Below the pieces are notes generated by a model. It worked only from the letters and a program-made list of their open reading frames with translations, did no database searches and was not told the origin of the DNA. Of a DNA stretch of 64,000 nucleotides, positions 1-9,988 are shown in pieces (positions within the stretch are counted from its first letter, which is position 1; every line of letters starts with the position of its first letter). Position numbers and translations under genes: made by a program. Origin of the DNA: Suillus spraguei. Its lineage: Eukaryota; Basidiomycota; Agaricomycetes; Boletales; Suillaceae. The stretch is taken from the NCBI GenBank assembly GCA_016800925.1, contig JABCPU010000035.1, positions 124,001 to 188,000 of the forward strand, written 5' to 3'.

Positions 1-690
1 TTTCCCGAGTGATGCCCCTTATTTTGGAGGAAGGTTATATGTCCAAAGATCTGGAAGTGACATCATGACAGATACGGATGTCCGAAGGTTTTGGATATGA
101 CATGTCCAAAGGTTATTCAGAACATGGAGATGGAATAAGGATTAAGACTAGTCTTGGAACAAGTTCCTTAACTAAAACTAACAGAGGTGGACTACCCAAG
201 GGTAGAGTCGGAGAGATAGACTATAGGAATCAATCCTAAGTCTCAGAAGATGACTGGAGTTGGAAGTAACTTAAGTCCAGAGGAAAGAATGAGGAGAATC
301 TAAGATGATATTCGAACTAAGGTTCTACAGAGATCTACAAGTGGTTTATATACTGTAAGTAACTAGCACGGATAATCAACGAGTCCAGGACCGAGGGCTA
401 TGTACGATGTATAATGGAAGTCTATTAGTTAATGCACAGCGGATCAGTAAGCACGAGTCAGAAATGAAACACAGGTAACGGATCAATGAGCAGGATGGAA
501 ATATACACAGCCAGAATACCAGAAACAGGAGGAATGACAAAAGGAGATAGACGCAGATATCCACAAGGGAGTTAGAGTGCGAGAAGTGGGCACTTTTCAG
601 ATCGGTGATCCAGACAGGATCTGTGGACTGGACGGAAGTAGGATTGATTGGATCTGATTGGATCTGAGATCAGAAGTATGCTACATGACA
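1..690 (-). repeat. Degenerate long LTR related to family B
   Basis: This AT-moderate, gene-free stretch has phrases seen in the intact family-B LTR at 1593-3130 (opposite strand), such as a 'ttatatactgtaagtaac' block, a 'gtagagtcgg' block and a right end reading 'gctacatgaca' against 'ggtatatgaca' in other copies. It starts outside the window and is too diverged for a target-site duplication to be read. The short open frames in it look spurious. Confidence 0.35.
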
Positions 691-1592
691 TGCAGCCATG
701 ATGATCCTGCTATCCAATCTAGATGTCATACCAATTCTGGTTGGCTTCATACTTCAGTGCAAAGAAGTGTGAATGTGGTCTGTGCAGAGAGACAGCTTTG
801 GATATGGGAGAGAAGGGCTCAGCTGAAAGAATCTTATTGTCTATTTAGGTAAAAAATAGTAGGAGCAGAGTACATATATGTAGTTGGAGTAGTGCAGATA
901 TTAACCTAAGACTCATTAATTTGCAATGTGTATTCATCATGTAGTACTGTACAGTTGTAGATAGTAAGAAGCTCAGGGGTCTCATATTTGGCTCAGGGGT
1001 CCATGGGTCTCAAGTTCCATACCCATACCCATACCCCTGGATACCCCTACCCATGACCCCCAGGGGTTACTCATACCCCTGCTGAGCCCTAGGCTGAAGG
1101 ATCCGAGAGAGATGAGGCCAAAGGATCCAAGACAGGTACGAGGGGGAGACAATAAGAGAGAGTTGGTCCAAGCACAAGGCCAGCATGATGACATTGTTAT
1201 GCTGTGCAATATGTCATTGATTACTTTTATTTCCATTGCTATTCCACTCACCTTATAGTAGGTTCTCAAGCGCAAAAGCATCTCAGTTCTTTTCAAGAGA
1301 CTGAGATGTAAGTACCTAGTCATAAGTCACTGTTTGCTCTGGCTAACGAGTGCTTTAGTTACCTTGTTATCTAGGTACTTTAACTGTCAATAGAGTTCTT
1401 TTCAAGAGACTGAGATTTACCTTGTTATCTAGCATGTCTGCACCCTCCCCATTTGTCTCATAATCCCAAATATCTTTGTCATAATTTTGATATTATAGGG
1501 CATGGATCTGGTGTCGAAACAAAGGCTTCCTTTCAAATTCTAGTTATTGATTGTCATATATTTTGCATTTGGAGACAAATCTAGTAAGGAAT
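691..1592. other. Gene-free stretch with short repeats
   Basis: No supported gene. It contains a short 'cataccc' run around 1018-1080 and a direct repeat of 'gttcttttcaagagactgag' (about 1285 and 1397) associated with a repeated 'taccttgttatctag' phrase. I see no further structure. Confidence 0.5.
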
Positions 1593-1723
1593 TGTCATAT
1601 ACCGTACATTCAGGTCTAGATCAAATCCAATCCATGGACATCCAGACACCCAACCTACACATATCTGATCCACCCATCCAATCCAGTTCACATATCCGAT
1701 CCACCCATCCACTCCAATCCATA

Positions 1724-1882
1724 TCCATCCGTGTCCATATCCAATCCATGTCCATATCCAATCCATGTCCATATCCGATCCGTGTCCATATCCGATCCGT
1801 GTCCATATCCGATCCGTGTCCATATCCGATCTGTGTCCATATCCGATCCGTGTCCATATCCGATCTGAGTTCATATCCGAAC
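1724..1882. repeat. 17-bp minisatellite inside LTR-B
   Basis: About nine copies of a 17-bp unit, consensus GTCCATATCCGATCCGT, with A/G and C/T variants. Because 17 is not a multiple of three, all frames read the same Ser-Ile-Ser-Asp-Pro type repeat with a 51-bp period, which explains overlapping spurious open frames on both strands. The array is shorter in the 37127-39099 copy. Confidence 0.9.
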
Positions 1883-2534
1883 TATTCCCGCGCACCTGCG
1901 CATTACCCTTTTAGAATATACCTGTGTCTCCGGCTTCTGGGTATCTCTGTGCTTCTGGGTATCTCTGTGCTTCCGGTTCTCAGTGATCTCTGCCTCTGTC
2001 TTGATAAGTATTTCGTACGAGCTTCATCTCCAAGTTCATAGCCTTATGTCCCGCTGTACTTACTAATGTGTTTCCGTATGCTTCAGACATAGCCTCGGAC
2101 TATCCATACTTACCCTCCGGCATGCTCCTACAGTATATAAACTTGTAGTACAACTCCTGCAGACCTTAGTCTGATTCATTGTTCCTACTTCTGTATATTC
2201 CTTTGATTACTCTGTATCCTGTTATCATGTCTATATAACTCCATCTCCGTTCTTGCACTTGGGCTCCGGCCCTTATAAGCTTCCAACTCAGGCCTATGGG
2301 ATCACTCCCTAGGCTGGAGCTTTGATCCTATGTCATATAATCTTTTTGAACTTCGTCCATCTCCGTCTATCATCTGTTTCACCTCCGACTCTACCATTGG
2401 TAGTCTTATACTATCTGTTTCTATTCCGGACCTTGTCCGGAGTAGTCTATACTATCTCTACACCATATCTGGACCTACTCCTCTCTAGTAGCCAACACTT
2501 CCTCTAAGATCCACAGAGCTATGCTCATCCGATC

Positions 2535-2682
2535 ATCCGATCATCCGCTCCTCTGCTCCTCTGCTCCTCTGCTCCTCTGCTCCTCCGCTCCTCCGCTCCT
2601 CCGCTCCTCCGCTCCTCCGCTCCTCCGCTCCTCCGCTCCTCCGCTCCTCTGCTCCTCTGCTCCTCTGCTCCTCTGCTCCTCC
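2535..2682. repeat. 8-bp minisatellite inside LTR-B
   Basis: About 18 copies of GCTCCTCY in tandem. The same array in the other family-B copies is interrupted by GATGATCG units, and in one copy it has been the target of another LTR (37618-38092). Confidence 0.9.
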
Positions 2683-3130
2683 GAGCTCCGGACCTTCGGA
2701 CCCCTAGTCCTCTGGATCCATCCTATCCTATCCTCTGACATCTATGAATCATCTTTCCCTCCAGAGCTCTGCTCCTATCCTGCCCTGGACTTTGTCCAGC
2801 GGACCATCCTTCATCTGTTCGACTTGGAACTTGTTCCAGTAGTGTTACATTACTCCCTACCTTCCGGAAATAGTTCCGGCGCATTCCTGCGCTCATCCGG
2901 AAGTCCATCGGAGCTCTGTCAAGCTATCCTGCCTTAGAGTTCGTCCGGACCCTCCATCTGGACTCCACCAGAACTCTCCCTTGGACTTCATCCGAAATTA
3001 AGGGCACATACTCGGGTAAGGGGCACAGCGTACGAGCTGAGGCCAAGCCCCTTTGACTTATAACCCTCCGGTACAACCCCATGTAAGACCAGGACTTCTT
3101 ACTAATCTCTGGTTTTGCATGGTTGTAACA

Positions 3131-3529
3131 GGAATCAATTTTGACCACAAATTTTACATGTGTATGTTATATGTTTAGGTTCAACATTGAACAATAGATG
3201 TAAAATATGTTGCAAATATGTCCCACATATTATCCTCCCGCCAATCTGGCCATGTCTCAGGTGTAAGTGCAGACAGAGAGTGACTGCCAATCACCGAGAC
3301 CAGTTTGGAGTCGGGAAGCCTATCAGTTGAAGGACAACCCCTCTCCTGTTTCTTTGATTTGTTGGCAATTGGGCAATTGCCAATATTCTGTGGCTGGGTG
3401 CTTTACGTCATATGAGTTTATAATGCACACCTCTCTGCTGCGGGACTGTTATCCCTCTTTCACATCACTCCCCTGAAAGGTTCTGCCGGCAGCCCTAAGC
3501 ACTGAGCCCATCCGGAGATGAGAGATTGC
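3131..3529. other. Intergenic, no gene seen
   Basis: Sequence between the solo LTR and the P1 promoter block. Its distal part (from about 3480) begins to resemble the upstream regions of the other precursor genes. No RNA gene or protein gene is supported. Confidence 0.4.
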
Positions 3530-3744
3530 GGACACTGAGTGATCTTGGTGAGTCAGCAGTGAGGCTGACTGTGACCTTCCACTTAGAATAATCCCTTTCA
3601 AATGTTCTCAGCGGATAAGGCTTCAGCCAATTGAATTGGGGTGTGATCCGAGTCACGAGTGGACCTACAAAAATGTATAAAGCTCTCTTGAAGATTCCAA
3701 TGTAATCAATCGACAAAGTACCAGTTGTACCTCTTAACTCAAAC
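3530..3744 (+). promoter_or_regulatory. Shared precursor promoter block, P1
   Basis: This block is conserved upstream of all five precursor genes. It holds a CCAAT sequence around 3627, a degenerate 'gtcacgagtggacct' element, a TATA box TATAAAG at 3676-3682, and the phrase 'ctctcttgaagattccaatg' just downstream. The start codon lies 69 bp after the TATA box, a spacing kept within a few bases in the family. Confidence 0.7.
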
Positions 3745-4171
3745 ATGAAGCTCTCTCTTGTCTTCACCGTGCTCGCATCCATTGTGGTTTTTGCTACAGC
3801 GTACCCCACGCAGGGAGAAACTGGCATCGCGAAACGTTCCAGTGAGTATCCACAATTTATCACCAGTATGCAGAGGTTGACCGATGTAACTTGCGCTAGA
3901 TGTGGGGAAGCGCGACTCGGAGGAACTTGACATTGATTTCACTACCTATACTGAAAGGTACAGGAAGAGGGATGAGGACTCGGAGGAACTTAGCGTCGTT
4001 GACATCGAGTATCAGTTCAATGGTAAAGACTACAGGAAGAGGGATGATGGGAAGCGTGACTCGGAGGAGATTGGCATCATCGACACCGACTATCAGTTCA
4101 AAGACTACAGGAAGAGGGATGAGGGGAAGCGAACCGTATTGAACTACTTCGATTACGATACTGATAAGTAG
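3745..4171 (+). CDS. P1: secreted Kex2-processed Tyr-rich repeat precursor (candidate RiPP)
   Basis: Exon 1 (3745-3841) encodes a signal peptide starting MKLSLVFTVLAS and ending around ATA-YP, then a short pro-segment ending AKRSS. A 58-bp GT..AG intron (3842-3899) follows, then exon 2 (3900-4171); together 122 aa in frame. Exon 2 carries dibasic KR sites that cut it into acidic segments each ending in a Tyr-rich core: TTYTERY, YQFNGKDY, YQFKDY and a distinct tail NYFDYDTDK. The spacer between cores is DDGKR or DEGKR. Kex2 would cut after KR in the Golgi, and carboxypeptidase would trim the basic ends. It is the most diverged and shortest-repeat family member on the left side. No enzyme domain is present. 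Bioactivity and modification are inferred from architecture and from the UstYa gene near P5/P6. Confidence 0.85.
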
Positions 4172-6114
4172 CTACGTTGTTAACGTTAGCTGTTAAAACC
4201 GCCGTTCAAGCATCGTCTTATGATTCCTGTTCAGTTGCTCGTAGTATGAGCTGTAGCATCATGATGTAACCTACCGGGGGTTTGGGAGTTTTTTCACTAT
4301 GCAACATTTGTTTCAATATGGATTGGTTTTCAGGCACGCTGTTCATCTCAATAAATCCGATATTAGCTCACTCCAAAGGTATGGTTGACACCCTCTACCC
4401 TGGCCGCCCATCTGATGCACTGCAATGTATAAGGAATGTTGTGCGAAGTGTTAAATTCATGAAAGAACAGCAATGGTTAAGAGCTCGGTCGAATTAATGT
4501 ATTGTTAGTACATACATGAATGACACAGGAATGAATGAACAGTTTATTTCGCCATCTATATACACGTTCATGTAAGTTCGGGTTCCTAGGCATCTTGACG
4601 GCTAAAGCTTCAAGCGTGAATGAATCCAAAACTAGGTAGTAGGAATATGAATATGACACCGTCGGAACACATCTTTTTGGTCACGGGATATGATTGTTCC
4701 TGCCTGCTTGCGAGTCGTGCATCCTCGTTCTCTAACGTCGTGCCGATGTGGTGGGCGTTTTTCGTCCTGGTTAGGCTATGGTCAGTAGTTGGGTCTTGAG
4801 TGTTGTCGTTTGAGTCGCTCCTCGATTCTGAGATGCCTAACAGCTAAGCGCTAAGCCACAGAAGAACAATAATAGAAGTCATAATTGTTGATACGGCTAT
4901 AACTCACTCACGTACTTCCATGGGACGCCGGTAATGGTTTTGAGTTACCATCGTGATTAATTATGGAGCAAACCTACTAGTAGATAAATTGCTCTTACTA
5001 TGCCGAGGTGGTCGGAACGAAAACACTTTTAAGTTGCTCTTCCACATGTCTCGTATCGAGTTTCCTGTTCCAGCACGAGCGGTAATTAAAGAGGCAGTTG
5101 AGTCTTCGCGTTTACAGAGGGCTTACCCCGCATCAAAAACTGGATCCTGGAACCGAGCCTCATTGCAATTATCTGTTATGAAGAGCTGTGTGATTCTGTA
5201 CTAGGTAAAGTTCAACATAACATAAGGATAAGAAAAAAAAGAGCTGTGTTTAGGACCTTGATGTAATATTCCGCAGCGAGAGAATAGCAAGTACTAACAA
5301 CGACTGGTAAGGAAGTGAAGCCAGGGTTTCGGCGGTAATTCTTCAACTGGTATGAATTTCTCACAGTATTATGGCACGTGACAATATGTACTGCTGCAAT
5401 GAACGTTTGAACACTGAGTGCCAAGTGGACGCTCAGCATCTCATCTGTATCGACGCAAACACTCGCAATTAGGAATGCCTGCTGCATGAACCATGCTATG
5501 CCATCAGAAAGAAGATGGTGGGACTTTATTTACGCACGTGTGTGCTGCTTGTGTGCTCGGCGATGATTTTGTGGTACGTATGAATGATTTTGGATTTATG
5601 TGGAGAGCAAAGGGAATTGGGAACGCTTGGCCATATCAGCGGCACTACGATTAATTCATGTTGATTTTTTTCAGCCCAATGGTGCAAAGAACTCGAACGC
5701 GGTTGATACTAGTGCATAGGACGATACGGACTCAGATCACTTACCACCGTACAGTCAAAAATCAGGCTTGCTAGGTTTTTTCGTGTTTAGTATTACTTGT
5801 CCCAAGATCAACAACTACCGGTGTCTGGAATATCAATAAAGGTGACGTTTCCTGTCTGGACTTGATTTTGATCTGTTTTTGGAAGCCAATGGTATTGCGT
5901 CATTCCCGAGTACCGCGGTTCTGGTTGTCGTGCATGTGGTCCTCGAACTGCCCATTTGCGAATGCGAAATACAGCCTCGCTGATTCCGGTATTTTTCAGA
6001 TGAATCCTGTCCTCTGCTGCGGAAGTGTCTTCATCACTCACGTGAGAGGACACGCCCTATGCACCTACTAGTCCATTCGGAAATGAGAATTCGGGCGTGA
6101 TTGTCTTGCCTCAT
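4172..6114. other. Intergenic between P1 and P2, no gene supported
   Basis: No domain-bearing or conserved reading frame was recognised on either strand. Several short open frames (for example complement 5808-6053 with a Pro/Trp-containing stretch) could be exons of an unknown gene, but no coherent exon chain is visible. Confidence 0.4.
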
Positions 6115-6336
6115 TGGAATTGTGGGTGCTGAGTGATTTCTCGATGACTCTAACGGCTGATTACTGTAACCGTCAACTCAGAACAATCCTTTTCAAATGT
6201 TTCAAGTGAATACCGTGGTGCCTTCAGCCAATCGAGGTGACCTGGGTCATGAGTGGGCCTACGAAAAAGTATAAAGCTCTCTTGAAGATTCCAATGTAAT
6301 GCATTGACCAAGTACCAGTCGCTCTTAACTCAAAAC
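6115..6336 (+). promoter_or_regulatory. Shared precursor promoter block, P2
   Basis: Same layout as upstream of P1: a 'tgctgagtgatt' start, 'caatccttttcaaatg', a CCAAT sequence, a 'gggtcatgagtgggcctac' element, TATA box TATAAAG at 6270-6276, 'ctctcttgaagattccaatg', then the start codon 67 bp later. Conservation over about 200 bp suggests common regulation as well as recent duplication. Confidence 0.7.
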
Positions 6337-7052
6337 ATGAAGCTCTCTCTTGTCTTCAGCGTGCTCGCATCCATCGTGATTGTTGCTACAGCGTACCCCA
6401 CGCAAGGAGCAACTGGCGTTGCGAAACGTTCTAGTGAGCATGCATGACTCATCACTGTGCGAAGGTTGACTAACGTAACTTACTGCTAGATGTGGGGAAG
6501 CGCGACTCGTTAGACGTTGACGTAAATGACAACGACTATGAATTCAAAGATTACAGGAAAAGGAACGAGGAGAAGCGCGACTCGTCGGACGTTGACGTTA
6601 ATGACAACGACTATGAGTTCAAAGACTACAGGAAGCGCGACTCGTCAAACGTCGACGTCAACGACAACGACTATGATTTTAAAGACTACAGGAAGCGTGA
6701 CTCCGAGGAAATTGGCCTTAATGACATCGGCTATAGCTTCGGAGACTACAGGAAGAGGGATCAGGGGAAGCGCGAGTCGGAAGAAGTTGACCTCAATGAC
6801 ATCGGCTATAGCTTCGGAGGCTACAGGAAAAGAGATGAGGGCAAGCGCGGCTCGGAGGAAGCTGATGTCTACGACGACGACTATAGCTTCGGTGGCTATA
6901 GGAAGAGAGATGAGGGCAAGCGCGGCTCGGAGGAAGTTGATGTCTACGACGACGACTACAGCTTCGGAGGCTACAAGAAGAGAGATGAGGAGAAGCGCGA
7001 GTCGGACGAAACTGACACCGATGACACCACCTATGTCTTCAGTGCCTACTAG
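6337..7052 (+). CDS. P2: Kex2-processed precursor with eight Y-x-F-x-x-Y cores
   Basis: Exon 1 (6337-6433, 97 bp) gives the signal peptide MKLSLVFSVLAS..ATA-YP and pro-segment ending AKRSS. Intron 6434-6489. Exon 2 (6490-7052) completes a 219-aa protein. After VGKR come eight segments of the type D-S-x-x-[VI]-x-[VL]-N/Y-D-x-[DG] followed by a six-residue core: YEFKDY (twice), YDFKDY, YSFGDY, YSFGGY (three times) and YVFSAY, each followed by RKR (KKR once) except the last. The pattern Y-x-F-x-x-Y is invariant although the other positions vary, which is what one expects of a modified core. The spacer DEGKR (or variants DQGKR, DEEKR, NEEKR) separates most segments. The family is compared with ustiloxin/asperipin precursors, where Kex2 repeats flank Tyr-containing cores that UstYa enzymes cyclise. 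Confidence 0.88.
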
Positions 7053-7690
7053 TGCTTCTGACAGTGTTCTACACAGGTGAGTTATAAGCTCTGTCTTATT
7101 TTTTGTAGAACTCATCCATCGTACTAGGTCTGGCATCTCCGCAGCCTCATCCACAAATTACTTCATTATCTGGTTGCTTTGTTTCTAACATGTTATGTGC
7201 CTATGTAATACAATCCTAGTTATTTCGCTCTTTTTGACTTAACTATAGACCAAACGTTCTTGCCACTATCCGGTGACAATGTGGATTGCATTGTCCAACT
7301 CGCGTGTTCTCACCTCAAGTGTGCTCAGTTCCTCTTTAAAACAAGAGAGATGGTATGAGGTATGTCAATTGTAGGCTGCTCAGTGCTAGCTGGCTCGTCC
7401 GAGACAATATCAAGGGATGTTGAACTACCTTCTCCTTCATCTGGAATAGTCTTACTACGGGAGACTCGCATCTTAACTGATAGCATATACCAACATATAT
7501 ATCGCGCATGACTAGAAGAACAAAATCCAACGATGACAGGACTGAGAAAGAGCAATAAACCTAACCATTTTTGGGCGTCGTTCTCTGTCACTCACTAGGA
7601 CTCTTGCAACTACTTCTCGTTAATGCAGTTCATGCTATAAAATTTCCCTGATAGTACTCAACCGCACTACAATAGGAAACAGCGACACGT
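7053..7690. other. Conserved 3' flank of precursor genes
   Basis: No gene. The sequence is homologous to 51174-51830 (3' flank of the split P3) and, inverted, in part to 56050-56370 and 60590-60780 (3' flanks of P5 and P6). Shared phrases include 'atatatatcgcgcat', 'ctagaagaacaaaat' and 'tttttgggcgtcgttct'. It records segmental duplication of the precursor block. Confidence 0.6.
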
Positions 7691-7696
7691 TCTGAT

Positions 7697-8175
7697 TCGA
7701 AGCGCAGACATAGTCTGATGTGCTCTTCTTCATGTCAGATGAAACGACCTTCAGCTTCGCCCCGACAAGCCCGAGTGCCTCATCTCGTGCTGCCTGCTAT
7801 AAATCAGACCCAGAAGATGAGGAAGAGACATCATCGTCGTCGGTGGCAGCCAGTTCAAGGATGAGCTGATAAATATGGGATAGGGTATGTACTGTCGGGT
7901 AACATAAAAACGTAGTTCTTGCAGACTGAATTATAGTGATGTGTCAGTGAATGTATATTAGAATCGAGAATTTGGTAGTCCTTTCAAGGGATAAGTAAGA
8001 CGATGTCTGAGTGATGGGGGAAACTGACCCCGAATCGTAATCGTATGCGTGGAGCGTATGGTCGACAAGCCCGAAATCGAAGTAGCCGCGGCTATCTACA
8101 AAAGAGGAGATAGCAGTACGGGAAGTGTCGAGAGGCAGTATTCGTTTCGTCAGGTCTCAGAGGGACTAATCTGTA
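7697..8175 (-). pseudogene. GCP2 (gamma-tubulin complex component 2) fragment, decayed
   Basis: Homologous along its length to the N-terminal half of the GCP2 gene at 53700-54190 (same strand), including the acidic Asp/Ser-rich linker and the intron region, but it carries frame disruptions and an in-frame TAA-type stop (7799-7801 read on the complement is out of register). The rest of the gene is missing: at about 7690-7700 the homology jumps from sequence matching about 51860 to sequence matching about 53700. So this copy lost most of the coding region after duplication. Confidence 0.65.
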
Positions 8176-8221
8176 AAAGGACGAGTGCAGCTCATCCAAA
8201 ATCAAACACTATTGCAAGCTT

Positions 8222-8292
8222 TCTCATGATGAGGGCAAGCGAACATCTGCATCTTCGTAGAGATTGTCGCTTAGTTGTCCTAGTCCCCTGAA
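8222..8292 (-). pseudogene. Remnant of the unknown gene next to GCP2
   Basis: This short stretch matches 54850-54930, an exon of the unknown gene upstream of GCP2 (complement, starting at 55073). Here the reading frame is broken. Its position relative to the GCP2 fragment is the same as in the other copy, which shows that the duplication extended beyond GCP2. Confidence 0.5.
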
Positions 8293-9988
8293 GATCCCTG
8301 GTGCTTTGTTCGTCAACAGATAATTAATTTGTATGGCCAAGAATAACTTGTACCTGAACATTCTGTCAAGTTGTGACGGGCTCGTATACCGATTACCAGA
8401 CTTCAACTTGCATTCCGTGATACTTAGCTTGCAGAGAATGACGATATGCTGAACGAGATTCGCATACAAACAGCATCTCGATGTTGATGCGCTTGACTGT
8501 TCAGCGCTACAGCTTTATATCCTTATGAGTGTGCGTCAACGGTGTGAGCACGTAGTTGAAACCTTCTCAACTTCAAAAGAATCGAGCGTGGCTGGGATGT
8601 CATCAAAAGCAGGATGTCATGAATCATGACCTACCAGTAGTGGATGATCGAAACGGCAGTGCTCTGGGGGAAACGGTACCATCGGAGACGTGGCAGTTGA
8701 AGTTCAGATACATGAAACGCATGGATGTTGATATGAGGTGGTAGACCAAGAGTGTATGGAGATGGCTAAGGATGGACAGAGGATTCTAGAAGGCTCCTCA
8801 TGAACTTGACTTCACATTGATTTGGTTGTTGAGATATCCCTATGGACAATGAGCGAAGGAGAGGTATGCAAAATCACCAATGCAGGTTCGGAACCACTGT
8901 ATGAGGTGATGGAATGTACGTACGTAACCTTAAATATCAACAATGTGTTGTGAGCGTCTGAAACATCAGTCGGGAGAGGGCCAAAGGAGCTATCTTGCCC
9001 AAATTTGAGCCAATTAAAAATCGCTCTTGGGGTTTCGTTCAATACACCGAAAGAAACGTTTTCCCATAAGGGATTACATAATAAAAGATACAACTTAAGG
9101 GTGGGAAAAAGTTTGGACAAAAGTAGCGGCCTCTAAGTGAACTGCACCATAGAACACGAGTGTCTAGTTTTGTATAGCAGATGCCGAGTAAATAACAAAT
9201 ACTTGTGACAGAATTTCCACGTCAGTGCACATCAGGTATGCGAGCTTTCAGATCTAGTGAGACGGTGCGCGGTGGCATGCGTACACTTACAGGGTCCTAC
9301 TTCGGATGTTTCCGAGACGTGAATTCAACTTTCTCTCGCATCGCAGCAATCATTTGGGATGAACTTCATGACCTTTGCTGAACAATCTGCAATCGTCAAT
9401 GAATGCCGTTCGGAGGAATTACCTTCATAGGTTTGAGAGATTTTCGCCAGGCAGGTCCCATTGCCAGTAGACCGTGACTCTCGCAGCGTCGGTAAAGTCA
9501 TCGACATTATGATATAGCATTCCAGTCTCGTCACGGCAAATATTCGGGCCATAGGGGCCTGCAATTCACAGCTTTCGTAGAGCACATTTCTGACCATAGA
9601 ATCTCATCCCAGAGTACCTCCTCATCGCCTAGATCTCAGATAAAACTGCATTTGTGCCATTCAATGAAACCTATGTAAGCGAGATTGCACTGCATCATCA
9701 GTTCTCAATGCATTCGAAAGCTACTGCATTCACTACATCAACTTTTCAATACAGATATGCCAGCAAGCCCCGCTAGGTATGTGGGAACACCAGGTGGTCG
9801 GGGAAGCAAACCATCTCTTGCCACATTTTATCGGGAAGTCAAATCCTTCACTCGTGATGACTCGGATCGCAACTATCTCGTCATCGCTTTTCCGTGAGGG
9901 GGACTAAGCTTCCTGAACGTTGCTATCGCATTCGCTAGCACATATATAATGGGCCACCAAGTATGATATAACTTTTCAGTAAACTATC
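8293..9988. other. No gene supported
   Basis: Several open frames of 60-100 codons occur on the complement (8812-9120, 9325-9597), and a stretch around 9420-9560 has locally coding-like composition, but I could not assemble exons or recognise a family. A TATA-like 'catatataat' precedes the protease gene at about 9942. Confidence 0.35.

Larger units (their letters stand above)
1593..3130 (+). mobile_element. Solo LTR, family B (1538 bp), complete
   Basis: The element begins TGTCATATACC and ends GGTTGTAACA (TG..CA termini). It is flanked by a perfect 5-bp target-site duplication, GGAAT at 1588-1592 and 3131-3135. The same ends recur at 37127-39099 (opposite strand), again with a 5-bp duplication. 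No coding domain is present, so it is best read as a very long solo LTR. Two internal minisatellites create low-complexity open frames that are not genes. No internal region of family B is seen in the window, so the LTR identity rests on termini and 5-bp duplications; a non-autonomous element with the same ends is the alternative. Confidence 0.8.

Noticed and set aside
1547..2041. Open frames on both strands (104-164 codons) with Ile-Ser-Asp-Pro / Tyr-Gly-His repeats
   Set aside because: They are produced by the 17-bp minisatellite inside the family-B LTR, are open in several frames at once and lie within a TSD-flanked element.
2521..2937. 138-codon Ser/Leu/Pro repeat protein
   Set aside because: Encoded by the 8-bp GCTCCTCY array in the same LTR; reverse-strand and other copies show the same low-complexity frames with different lengths.
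5808..6053. Possible exon on the complement (81 codons, with EPRYSGMTQYHWLP)
   Set aside because: Composition is gene-like but no partner exons or family were recognised, so it is not listed as a gene.
3745..7052. Precursors as alpha-factor-type mating pheromones
   Set aside because: Kex2 repeats occur there too, but basidiomycete pheromones are CaaX lipopeptides, and the acidic Tyr-rich cores with a linked UstYa gene fit a dikaritin-like RiPP better. It remains a weaker alternative.
6526..7154. Long open frames overlapping P2 in other frames and on the complement
   Set aside because: Repetitive shadows of the real P2 exon. The chosen frame has signal peptide, splice sites and KR sites shared with four paralogues.
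9325..9597. 90-codon Cys-containing frame on the complement upstream of the protease gene
   Set aside because: No signal peptide or intron structure could be assembled and no family was recognised.
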